DNA of 5,581 nt from Microbacterium sp. (GCA_003524435.1 DQHP01000178.1:1-5581), one strand, 5' to 3'; positions 1-5,581 are shown, numbered from the stretch's first letter. The notes: generated by a model from the letters alone, not told the origin. Numbers and translations are program-made.

Positions 1-1233
1 CGGAGCGGCGGTCGGGCCGCCGCCGGTCCAGATCTCGGATCCCCAACGCTGGTCGATGTAGGCGATCGGGCGCAGCGCGGCAGGGCCAAACAGGTCGGCG
101 AAAGACGCTAGCGCGCGTGCCCGCCGCTCGGGCTCATCGAGGTGATCCCATTCCTGCCCGAAGATGCCGCCGATGAAGCCGAGGAGCACGCCGCGGCTGG
201 CATCCTCAGGGCTGGCGTCGAAGGTAATGAAGGCGGGCCCTCGATCGGACAGTCCCTGTCCGCTCAGACCGTTGCGGCGCCAGAACGGTTCCTCGTAGAT
301 GGCGTAGGCCTTGGACAGCACGCCCTGCGCCCAGCGCTGCGACAGTTGCTCATAGCGGGGCGGCAGGAGCGGAGTGAACTCGATACGTCGACGCAGCGCT
401 GGCGGCACGGCGACGATGACCTGCCGGGCGCGGGTCTGCCCTTTGTCGGTTGTGACGATTGCGCCCGGCCCGGACCAGTCGATCTTGCGCACCGGAGTGC
501 TGAGCGTGACAAGGTCGCCGAGCTCGGCGGCCACGCGTAGGGCAACCGCGTGGGTGCCCTCGACGAAGTGCTCTTCCTGTGCACCGCCCGCGGTGTCGAG
601 CATGGAAGCCAACCCGCCGGCCTGGTGGATGTAGTGGGCCGCGTGGAGCATGGACAGTTCGGAGGGCTCGCAGCCCCACGTGGTTCGGCATGCCAGGGCG
701 ATCAGGTCACGGGCCGTGTGCGATGCGCGGTTCCGTTCGAGCCAACTGCCGAGGCTGAGGGAATCAAGCTCCGCGGCGCGCGGTGCTTCCCACGGGCGAC
801 CGAGCGGAATGGTCTCTGCGATCCGGTTGATCTGCAACTGGATGCGACCGACATCGAGGAGCGCGGCGCCCATCGGGGGGACGGTACCCGAATAGCGGCG
901 CAGACTCTGGCGCCAGCGAATCACGTTGTCACCCGAGTCGTAGGTCGCGTAACGCCGGACGCCGACTTCGTCAGCCAACGCCATGATTCGGTCCTGGGTC
1001 CGGCCGACGAACGTGCCGCCGAGGTCAATGTGCACACCGCCGGCCTCCGCCGACAGGGCCCTACCGCCGACGCGGTCGTCGGCTTCGAAGAGACGAACCG
1101 TGTGCCCAAATTGTACGAGTCGTCGAGCGGCGGTCAGCCCGGCGAGTCCGGCACCGATGACGATGACATCGACGTCGGTCTCAATCACGGGCGACGATGT
1201 CGATTGGATCCGTTCCGACGTGGTCTGGCTCAA
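1..1233 (-). CDS. Flavin monoamine oxidase family protein (C-terminus beyond window edge)
   Basis: FAD-dependent amine oxidase of the MAO/putrescine-oxidase type, which oxidises an amine to the imine/aldehyde with release of H2O2; probably cytoplasmic. 411 residues are visible, open to the left edge; family members are about 450 residues, so only the C-terminal end is missing. Seen: Rossmann FAD motif VIGAGLAGLTAARRL (about residues 25-39), Glu50 ending the second strand (RLFEADDRVGGR), then GGTFVGRTQDR (72-82). LSKAYAIYEEPFW (307-319) carries Lys308, equivalent to the flavin-contacting lysine of MAO-A/B. LGFIGG (351-356) and the late WTGGGP motif (402-407) also fit. Start TTG at 1233 is chosen because AGGAG lies 6 nt upstream and the FAD motif follows after about 25 residues. 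It is divergent from the tetR gene 55 bp away. The substrate is unknown: putrescine, another polyamine or an aromatic amine are all possible. The family call is very safe; the specificity is not. Confidence 0.95.
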   Translation of the reverse strand, partial: MSQTTSERIQSTSSPVIETDVDVIVIGAGLAGLTAARRLVQFGHTVRLFEADDRVGGRALSAEAGGVHIDLGGTFVGRTQDRIMALADEVGVRRYATYDSGDNVIRWRQSLRRYSGTVPPMGAALLDVGRIQLQINRIAETIPLGRPWEAPRAAELDSLSLGSWLERNRASHTARDLIALACRTTWGCEPSELSMLHAAHYIHQAGGLASMLDTAGGAQEEHFVEGTHAVALRVAAELGDLVTLSTPVRKIDWSGPGAIVTTDKGQTRARQVIVAVPPALRRRIEFTPLLPPRYEQLSQRWAQGVLSKAYAIYEEPFWRRNGLSGQGLSDRGPAFITFDASPEDASRGVLLGFIGGIFGQEWDHLDEPERRARALASFADLFGPAALRPIAYIDQRWGSEIWTGGGPTAAP

Positions 1234-1239
1234 TGTGGT

Positions 1240-1244
1240 CTCCT
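1240..1244 (-). promoter_or_regulatory. Ribosome binding site of the amine oxidase gene
   Basis: On the minus strand AGGAG sits 6 nt before a TTG codon at 1233. No ATG or GTG in that frame lies at a comparable distance before the FAD-binding motif, so this site decides the unusual TTG start. Confidence 0.7.
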
Positions 1245-1264
1245 CTTTCGGGCGGTGGGTGGAT

Positions 1265-1293
1265 CTCATGCCGGGTTATCGTGGCTGCATGAG
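1265..1293. promoter_or_regulatory. Inverted repeat CTCATGC-N15-GCATGAG, candidate TetR operator
   Basis: Perfect 7-bp arms (1265-1271 and 1287-1293) separated by 15 bp lie in the gap between the divergent oxidase and tetR genes, and the right arm covers the proposed tetR start codon. TetR-family repressors usually bind dyads at or near their own promoter, so this is a reasonable autoregulatory site. Operator function is inferred from position and symmetry only. GATAAC/GTTATC in the spacer could be part of a -10 element, but no convincing -35 was found on either strand. Confidence 0.4.
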
Positions 1294-1948
1294 CAACGAC
1301 AGTCGGGCGACGAGAGAGCGTGGCAAGCAACGTAAGTCGCTCCTCCTGGAAGCGACGATCCGGGTGATGGCCGAGCGCGGGCTCGCAGGCGTGACGCATC
1401 GCGCGGTGGCCACCGAAGCAGGCGTGTCGGCCTCCTCTACGACCTACTTCTTTGACTCGCTCGACGACATGATCGGCGAAGCGGTCAGCGATGCGCTCGC
1501 AACTGAGATGGAGCGGCTCGCGGTCTTCCGCGAGCGCGTGCAGTCGCAGGACTACGACGGCCCCGCCGTGATCGACGAGTTCATCGAATACCTCCGAGGT
1601 AATCGGGATGCGAGCACCATCGCGCAGTTCGAGGCCTACTTGTTCGCTTCCCGGCGCCCTGAGCTTCAACCTCGTGTCGCGGAATTCGTCCGCATGACCC
1701 GCACGCTCGCACACGAAGTTCTCTCTGCGGCCGGACTGCATGACGAGCGTGCGGCGGAGGCCGCAGTGGCGATGATCGACGGATTCGCACTGCATCATCT
1801 TGCTGACCCCCATCCTGACCACTTCGAGATCGTCGCCCGAGCGCTCCGTGCGCTCCTGGCAGGCTTCGCGACTTTGCCGTTCACCGAGAGCCGCTCAGAA
1901 CAAGTTACTACCGTGATTGGACATATGTCCAAGCAGACTGGTGACTAA
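1289..1948 (+). CDS. TetR/AcrR-family transcriptional regulator
   Basis: 219-residue DNA-binding regulator of typical TetR length. The N-terminal helix-turn-helix domain spans about residues 12-60. It begins KQRKSLLLEATIRVMAERG (13-31), followed by the turn and recognition helix THRAVATEAGVSASSTTYFF (36-55), the most conserved part of this family. The rest is helical and would form the ligand-binding and dimerisation domain; it is too variable to name a ligand. The start at 1289 gives MSNDSRATRERGKQRK. An in-frame ATG at 1268, with a weak GGGTGG-like sequence before it, would add 7 residues, and neither start has a strong ribosome site. It is divergent from the amine oxidase gene and 111 bp upstream of the co-directional hydrolase gene, so it probably regulates itself and one or both neighbours. 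The family call is safe; the targets and effector are inferred. Confidence 0.93.
   Translation: MSNDSRATRERGKQRKSLLLEATIRVMAERGLAGVTHRAVATEAGVSASSTTYFFDSLDDMIGEAVSDALATEMERLAVFRERVQSQDYDGPAVIDEFIEYLRGNRDASTIAQFEAYLFASRRPELQPRVAEFVRMTRTLAHEVLSAAGLHDERAAEAAVAMIDGFALHHLADPHPDHFEIVARALRALLAGFATLPFTESRSEQVTTVIGHMSKQTGD
1917..1932. promoter_or_regulatory. 16-bp perfect palindrome TTGGACATATGTCCAA
   Basis: A perfect palindrome of 8-bp half-sites lies inside the last codons of tetR (around residues 210-215). Its core ACATATGT recurs in the 12-bp palindrome at 1992-2003, with centres 73 bp apart, close to seven helical turns. This fits two sites for one dimeric regulator upstream of the hydrolase gene. 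The symmetry is seen directly; binding is inferred. Confidence 0.45.
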
Positions 1949-1955
1949 CGGGGCT

Positions 1956-1973
1956 CGTTACGAAAACGTAACG
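1956..1973. promoter_or_regulatory. Inverted repeat CGTTACG-AAAA-CGTAACG after tetR
   Basis: Perfect 7-bp arms around an AAAA spacer start 8 bp after the tetR stop codon. As RNA this could be a hairpin with an AAAA loop, but no T-run follows it, so intrinsic termination is unlikely. As DNA it is an 18-bp operator-like dyad. It may be bound by the adjacent TetR protein or another regulator of the hydrolase gene. Confidence 0.45.
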
Positions 1974-1977
1974 TGAT

Positions 1978-1994
1978 TGCAATAGATCATTGCA
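1978..1994. promoter_or_regulatory. Inverted repeat TGCAAT-AGATC-ATTGCA
   Basis: 6-bp perfect arms flank a 5-bp spacer in the tetR-hydrolase gap. The site overlaps the neighbouring palindrome at 1992-2003 by three bases, so two bound proteins there would compete. The overlapping TTGCAC (1990-1995) resembles a -35 element, but no good -10 follows at 16-18 bp. It may be part of one composite operator rather than a separate site. Confidence 0.3.
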
Positions 1995-2003
1995 CATATG
2001 TGC
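1992..2003. promoter_or_regulatory. 12-bp perfect palindrome GCACATATGTGC
   Basis: A perfect palindrome 56 bp before the hydrolase start. It shares the ACATATGT core with the 16-bp palindrome at 1917-1932 but differs in the outer bases. Its position, between the likely promoter and the hydrolase ribosome site, suits a repressor site. Function is inferred. Confidence 0.4.
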
Positions 2004-2023
2004 TGGAAACTGATCCTCTAAGA

Positions 2024-2041
2024 CCCGGGCTTCCGTCCGGG
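2024..2041 (+). promoter_or_regulatory. Possible small hairpin in the hydrolase leader
   Basis: CCCGG (2024-2028) can pair with CCGGG (2037-2041) around an 8-nt loop, ending 6 nt before the GGAGG ribosome site. It could affect translation of the hydrolase. A 5-bp GC stem is common by chance in such DNA, so support is weak. Confidence 0.2.
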
Positions 2042-2047
2042 CGACAT

Positions 2048-2052
2048 GGAGG
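2048..2052 (+). promoter_or_regulatory. Strong ribosome binding site of the hydrolase gene
   Basis: GGAGG lies 7 nt before the ATG at 2060. It decides the start in favour of 2060 over an in-frame GTG at 1973, which has no ribosome site and would place codons over the dyad cluster. Confidence 0.8.
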
Positions 2053-2059
2053 AGAACAT

Positions 2060-3199
2060 ATGGTGAAGGCGACATTGCGCGATCACGGAACGCGGATCGC
2101 GGCCCGCACGATGAGCAGGGCGCCCCAGGCGATAGTGCGACGGTTGCAAGGGCAACCACATATCGTTGACGGCCAAGAGCTCGATCCGATGACGCACGTG
2201 GCGCTGCGAATGCTCAACGGCGGACCGGCCGCGACCTTCGAGAGGTTTCCCCTCGACAAGGCGCGCGAGTTCATCGAGGTCGACGCCTGGACGTTCTCCG
2301 GCCGCAGTCGCGGCCTGGTCCGCGAGCAGATCTCGATTCCCACCCGCGACGGGAGCATCCCCGCGCGCGTATACACGCCGCGCGGCGGTACCTTAACGAC
2401 GCCTCCCGGTGTGCTCGTGTACTTCCACGGTGGTGGCTGGGTCGTTGGCTCACTCGACACCGCAGACTCGGTGTGCGCGACGATCGCGAAGACGACGGGC
2501 ATGGTAGTCGTCTCCGTCGACTATCGCCTCGCCCCCGAGAACCCGTTCCCCTCCGGCGTCAACGACAGCGTTGATGCCTTCCGGTGGGTCCGCGACCACG
2601 CCTCGTCGTTCGGCACCGATGCCCGACACGTTGCCGTGGGTGGCGAGAGCGCCGGGGGCAACATCTCCGCTGTAGTCTCCCTTGACACTCGCGACGACCC
2701 CGAAGGCGGGCCGATGTTCCAACTCCTGTTCATGCCGGTTACAGACCTCAGCCAGAAATCGAACTCGTACCTGCTGTTCGGCGAGGGGTACTTCCTGACC
2801 GAGGCGCAGATGGACTGGTACACCGATCACTACCTGCGTGGAGCCGGCTCCGCGACGGATCCCCGTGTTTCCCCACTCCTGGCGGACGACCTCACCGGCG
2901 TCGCCCCAGCGTACGTTGTCGTCTCCGGGTTCGATCCGCTGCGCGACGAAGGCCTCGCCTACGCGGACAGGCTGCGGCAGGCGAATGTCCCTGTCGAGAC
3001 GGTGGTGCACGCCGGTCAGATTCATGGTTTCGTCAACGCCTGTCTCGTCAGCGGTGCCGCGCACGACGCGGTGTTGCATGCCGCTCGCGCTGTACTTAAG
3101 GCGTTTCAAGGCGTAGCCGCGCAAGCCGCTGCCCGACCGTTGCCCCGTTTTATCCCCAGCACTGACGAAACGGTGACCGCGCTAGCGCCCCCGAAGTAG
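2060..3199 (+). CDS. Alpha/beta hydrolase, hormone-sensitive-lipase (family IV) esterase
   Basis: 379-residue serine esterase of the alpha/beta-hydrolase-3 type, expected to cleave short- to medium-chain carboxylic esters in the cytoplasm; no signal peptide is evident. Seen: oxyanion-hole motif HGGGW (123-127), family IV motif DYRLAPE (154-160), nucleophile elbow GGESAGGN (194-201) with Ser197, then the charge-relay Asp292 in GFDPLRDEG and His322 in IHGF. All three triad residues and the oxyanion glycines are present, so the enzyme should be active. At 379 residues it is longer than the usual 300-350. The extra length is an N-terminal cap region of about 85 residues and a C-terminal tail of about 25 residues after the last helix. 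It follows tetR on the same strand after a dyad-rich gap, suggesting control by that regulator. The natural substrate is unknown; acyl esters or lactones linked to the amine oxidised next door are only a guess. Confidence 0.93.
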   Translation: MVKATLRDHGTRIAARTMSRAPQAIVRRLQGQPHIVDGQELDPMTHVALRMLNGGPAATFERFPLDKAREFIEVDAWTFSGRSRGLVREQISIPTRDGSIPARVYTPRGGTLTTPPGVLVYFHGGGWVVGSLDTADSVCATIAKTTGMVVVSVDYRLAPENPFPSGVNDSVDAFRWVRDHASSFGTDARHVAVGGESAGGNISAVVSLDTRDDPEGGPMFQLLFMPVTDLSQKSNSYLLFGEGYFLTEAQMDWYTDHYLRGAGSATDPRVSPLLADDLTGVAPAYVVVSGFDPLRDEGLAYADRLRQANVPVETVVHAGQIHGFVNACLVSGAAHDAVLHAARAVLKAFQGVAAQAAARPLPRFIPSTDETVTALAPPK

Positions 3200-3294
3200 T
3201 CGTGAGGTTGGGTCGCGGCGTCACAAACAGCGAGCGACGCTCATTGAGAGCAAACGGCTCGACCTGTCCGTTGTCCGTCTCATCGAGGCAACAA

Positions 3295-3305
3295 CCGTTA
3301 TCGGA
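3295..3305 (-). repeat. Sequence resembling the left end of the IS256 element, inverted
   Basis: Read on the minus strand, the 12 bases 3305-3294 differ from the left IS end at 3455-3467 (TCCGATAAACGGT) only by one missing A. The orientation would place the interior of such an element to the left, where only hydrolase sequence is found. It is either a remnant end of another IS copy or chance; the match is too short to decide. Confidence 0.25.
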
Positions 3306-3330
3306 TCATCCGCGGTCGGCGTACGTGCGC

Positions 3331-3353
3331 GAGTCCGTCACGGTGACGCACTC
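3331..3353. repeat. 23-bp near-perfect palindrome
   Basis: The arms GAGTCCGTCAC (3331-3341) and GTGACGCACTC (3343-3353) are symmetric about G3342 with one mismatched pair (C3335/C3349). The inner part CGTCAC-G-GTGACG is perfect. A one-base centre does not suit an RNA hairpin and no T-run follows, so it looks more like a DNA-protein site than a terminator. It lies 132 bp after the hydrolase stop, with no gene obviously driven from it. Confidence 0.4.
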
Positions 3354-3447
3354 CAACCGCGGCCGTTACGGACAACGTCGACTTTGTAACAGCTATGCCG
3401 CGGTCTCTACCGAAACGATCCCGCGCTTCACCCGCGCCGTTGCCAAC

Positions 3448-3466
3448 GGGTGTGTCCGATAAACGG
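3448..3466 (+). repeat. Left terminal inverted repeat of the IS256-family element
   Basis: The bases GGGTGTGTCCGATAAACGG lie 21 bp outside the transposase stop codon and pair imperfectly with the right end (4826-4840). The position relative to the transposase fits the family; the exact ends are uncertain. Confidence 0.45.
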
Positions 3467-3486
3467 TGGATCTGGTTTGGCGTTCA

Positions 3487-4785
3487 TTAGTTGATTCGGC
3501 CTTCGAATGCGATCGCGAACGCGTTCAGCGCCGGCTTCCATCTCGTCGCCCAGCGTGCCCTGCCGCGCCCGGTCGGGTCAAGCGAGCGGGTTACGAGGTA
3601 GAGGCATTTCAGCGCGGCGGCGTCGTTCGGGAAGTGCCCGCGCGCCCGGACTGCTCTGCGGTACCGGGCGTTGAGTGACTCGATCGCGTTCGTGCTGCAG
3701 ATGATCCGGCGGATTTCCACGTCCCAGTCCAGGAACGGCACGAACTCGGACCAGGCGTTCTGCCAGAGCTTGCTGATCGCCGGATACTGTTGACCCCATT
3801 TCGCGTCGAACTCCACGAATCGCTCACGAGCGGCCGCTTCGGTCGGCGCCGTGTAGACAGGACGCAGGTCCTTGCCCATCTCTTCCCAGTAGTGGCGGGA
3901 CGCGAACCGGAACGTGTTGCGGATCAGATGGATGATGCAGGTCTGCACCGCCGCGAGCGGCCAGGCGGTGTTGATCGATTCCGGCAGACCCTTCAGCCCG
4001 TCACAGACGACGATGCACACGTCCTCGGCGCCACGGTTCTTGATCTCGGTGAGCACACCGAGCCAGAACTTCGCCCCCTCGCCGCCGTCGCCGGCCCAGA
4101 TCCCGAGGATGTCGCGTTCCCCGTTCACAGTAACGCCCACGGCGATATAGAACGGCTTGTTCCGCACCTACCCGTCTCGGACCTTCACCACCAGAGCATC
4201 GATGAACACCACCGGGTAGACACGATCCAGCGGACGGTTCTGCCATTCGGTCATCTCCTCGATGACCTTGTCGGTGATCCTCGAGATCGTGTCCTTCGAC
4301 ACCGAAGCGCCGTAGACATCGTCGAAGTGCGCCGCGACCTCGCCGGTCGTCAGCCCCCGCGCGGTCAACGACAGCACGATCTCATCGACGCCGGTCAGGC
4401 GCCGCTGCCGCTTCTTGACGATCTTCGGTTCGAACGACCCCTCACGGTCTCTGGGAACGTCGATCTCGACGGGACCGACCTCGGTCAGCACCGTCTTCGA
4501 TCGGATCCCGTTGCGAGCGTTCTCGGCGATCGTGTTGCCGTGCTTCTCGTAGCCAAGATGCTCGGTCATCTCCGCCTCGAGCGCTGTCTCCAGCACCCGC
4601 TTGGTGAGCCCGTTCAGCACCCCGTCGGGGCCGACGAGGTCGACCCCCTGTTCCTTCGCCTGCTTCAGCAGCTGCTCCGCGAGCTGCTGCTCATCGATGA
4701 TCTCTCCCGTCACAGGATCGATCATCTCGATGACATCGGTCATCGCCCTTCCTTTCGGTCCCAGCGCGTCTTTCCTACTTGCCAT
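3487..4785 (-). pseudogene. IS256-family (mutator-type) transposase interrupted by an amber codon
   Basis: One reading frame of 433 codons encodes a DDE transposase but contains TAG at codon 206 (4168-4170), giving fragments of 205 residues (4785-4168) and about 226 residues (4167-3487). Seen: N-terminal domain with TKRVLETALEAEMTEHLGYE (61-80), first catalytic Asp196 in VVFIDALVVKVRDG, second Asp262 in CDGLKGLPESIN with the following QTCIIHLIRN signature, and Glu369 in STNAIESLNARYRRA. Spacings of 66 and 107 residues fit IS256. The sequence reads VRDG-stop-VRNKPFY, whereas homologues usually have Gln there, so a single CAG-to-TAG change explains it. Both halves are otherwise intact, suggesting recent inactivation. 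The ATG at 4785 (GGAAGG 8 nt before) and the ATG at 4743 (AAAGGA 6 nt before, giving MTDVIEMIDPVTGE) are both possible starts. A GTG directly after the stop could restart translation, but a protein lacking the first Asp would not be active. Confidence 0.92.
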
Positions 4786-4825
4786 CGTCTATACCTTCCG
4801 TCCGTATGACGTAGGTACGTTTGGC

Positions 4826-4840
4826 TTATAACGGCACGCC
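4826..4840 (-). repeat. Right terminal inverted repeat of the IS256-family element
   Basis: Read on the minus strand from 4840: GGCGTGCCGTTATAA, an imperfect partner of the left end at 3448-3466. It supplies the last codons and the TAA stop of the broken HNH gene. ACGTA-GG-TACGT (4809-4820) just inside is a further small dyad. Confidence 0.4.
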
Positions 4841-5581
4841 GCGATCGATGTCGGTGTGACCTTGATCTTTTTTCCATTCATCGATGTGATGGGCTTCACA
4901 ATAGGAGGCTGGCCGATCGCAACCCTGCCATCGGCATCCGCCGTCGCGGATCGCGAGCCCGATGCGCTGTCTTGGAGTGAAAAGCCGTTGCTCTCGGCCC
5001 ACATCGAGTGGATTTCCGCACTCATCGATCGTTACGGGCACGACGCCTGTGTCGCAGATGTGCTGCTCGGCAACTGCCGCCGGCATCGACATCACGTGAT
5101 CTTCGCTGTGCGCGACTGGAGCCGCAGTTCCGTCAGCATCCACAACCTGCACGAGTCGCACGCCGGCCTGCCGGGTTCCGAACACGCTCTTCGCGTCGGC
5201 GAGCGTGCCGGCGCGCATCACATCGAGGATCAGGTCATAGGCGAGCTGGTCATTGGTTCGCGGGTCGTCGATGAGGGACTTCGCCCGTTCTTGCTCGTCG
5301 GAGTCGACGAACCTCGGACCTCCGCGCCGCGGACGCATCGCCGCGGCCAGAATCGTCTCGATGAACAGGTCGCCTTCGTCGTCGAGCACCATGTTCGCGC
5401 GCTTCTGGCCGTCTTGATCACGGTAGGTGCGGAAGGACCGCTTCTCGAATCTCGCCGCGAACCGCGCCTCTGCTCCCTCTGGGTCAAGCAGATCCCGGAT
5501 GCTCCGCGCCTGATGCCAGAGCTCCTCGGCCGTGCACTCGCGCGACGCGTCGATCAGCTGCTCTGCCGCCTGCGCCCACGC
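4826..5581 (-). pseudogene. DUF222/13E12-type HNH endonuclease, 3' end lost at the insertion sequence
   Basis: The frame is open to the right window edge and shows 251 residues. It belongs to the actinobacterial DUF222 plus HNH endonuclease family, commonly several copies per genome and of uncertain role. Seen: the DUF222 core LDPEGAEARFAARFEKRSFR (35-54 of the visible part) and MRPRRGGPRFVDSDEQERAK (82-101). The start of the HNH domain follows: GGCRWQGCDRPASYCEAHHIDEW (about 214-236), with the zinc-type cysteines 216 and 221 and the paired histidines 231-232. The frame then ends after TDIDRGVPL. Family members continue with roughly LLCRHHHLLLHN, which holds the remaining catalytic histidine and metal ligands, so this copy should be inactive. 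The last codons and the TAA come from the insertion-sequence end. The missing end is not found left of the element (before 3448). The N-terminal part lies beyond the window. Confidence 0.88.

Larger units (their letters stand above)
3200..3447. other. Intergenic stretch between hydrolase gene and insertion sequence, no gene seen
   Basis: Open frames exist here on both strands (for example plus 3202-3462, and a short minus frame from about 3447 to 3298), but none has a ribosome site or a recognisable domain. The missing 3' part of the HNH gene found right of the insertion sequence is not here. What can be seen is a 23-bp near-palindrome (3331-3353), an IS-end-like sequence (3295-3305), and a 10-bp inverted pair, CGTTGTCCGT at 3269-3278 and ACGGACAACG at 3368-3377. 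No clear terminator follows the hydrolase. Confidence 0.6.
3448..4840 (-). mobile_element. IS256-family insertion sequence (boundaries approximate)
   Basis: The element is delimited by its transposase frame (3487-4785) and by imperfect terminal inverted repeats. The left end reads inward GGGTGTGTCCGATAAACGG from 3448. The right end, read on the minus strand from 4840, is GGCGTGCCGTTATAAGCC. They share GG, GTG, CCG and ATAA with small gaps. A length near 1.4 kb is normal for the family. The 8-9 bp next to each end (around 3439-3447 and 4841-4849) do not match, so no target duplication is seen. The element sits at the broken end of an HNH gene. The boundaries could shift by several bases. Confidence 0.7.

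Noticed and set aside
550..1335. 261-codon plus-strand open frame
   Set aside because: It is the mirror of the amine oxidase gene, whose FAD and MAO motifs are unmistakable on the minus strand.
1181..1822. 213-codon open frame antisense to tetR
   Set aside because: It lies opposite a clear TetR gene, has no recognisable domain, and is a typical shadow frame in GC-rich DNA.
1998..2021. Seven-residue leader frame MCWKLIL before the hydrolase
   Set aside because: No ribosome site precedes it, it begins inside a palindrome, and it lacks a run of regulatory codons or a convincing attenuator behind it.
1973..2059. 29-codon in-frame upstream extension of the hydrolase from a GTG
   Set aside because: It has no ribosome site and crosses the dyad cluster; the ATG at 2060 has a strong GGAGG at the right distance.
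3179..3188. 10-bp palindrome GCGCTAGCGC at the end of the hydrolase gene
   Set aside because: Short GC-rich palindromes are frequent in such DNA, and this one lies in coding sequence with no terminator features.
3202..3462. 86-codon plus-strand open frame after the hydrolase
   Set aside because: It has no ribosome site, shows low-complexity Arg/Ser-rich composition typical of non-coding GC-rich DNA, and runs into the IS end.
3790..4809. 339-codon plus-strand open frame
   Set aside because: It lies opposite the IS256 transposase with its DDE motifs, and its own translation resembles no known domain.
4786..4825. Possible transposase promoter with TATAGA (minus strand, about 4795-4790)
   Set aside because: No matching -35 at 16-18 bp, and it would sit 5 nt before the upstream start codon; too weak to annotate.

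Overview
This is a GC-rich bacterial window with four recognisable protein genes. Codon use is strongly G/C-ending, and it holds a DUF222/13E12-type HNH endonuclease gene and a mutator-type (IS256-family) transposase. Together these point to an actinobacterium, perhaps Micrococcales/Microbacteriaceae. That placement is inferred from gene types alone.

Left half (1-3199) is a small catabolic or detoxification module. A flavin monoamine oxidase gene runs leftward off the window edge from a TTG start at 1233. A TetR-family regulator starts 55 bp away in the opposite direction (1289-1948). Behind it, on the same strand, is an alpha/beta hydrolase of the hormone-sensitive-lipase type (2060-3199). 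The tetR-oxidase gap holds a 7-bp-arm dyad that overlaps the tetR start. The tetR-hydrolase gap is a relatively AT-rich strip of about 90 bp packed with four dyads, two of them sharing the core ACATATGT. The layout suggests the TetR protein controls itself and one or both flanking enzymes in response to an unknown amine or ester. The substrate cannot be read from the sequence.

Middle (3200-3447) has no convincing gene. It holds a 23-bp near-perfect palindrome (3331-3353) and a short sequence resembling the inverted end of the neighbouring insertion sequence.

Right half (about 3448-5581) is an IS256-family element whose transposase frame is interrupted by one in-frame amber codon (4168-4170). 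The element sits at the broken 3' end of an HNH endonuclease gene that enters from the right edge on the minus strand. That gene is cut inside its HNH motif and its missing end is not on the other side of the element. The flanks show no matching target duplication, so a deletion or rearrangement at the element is likely.

No tRNA, rRNA or CRISPR array was seen. No wholly new system is evident. The most interesting parts are the dyad cluster around tetR and the degraded IS/HNH junction.
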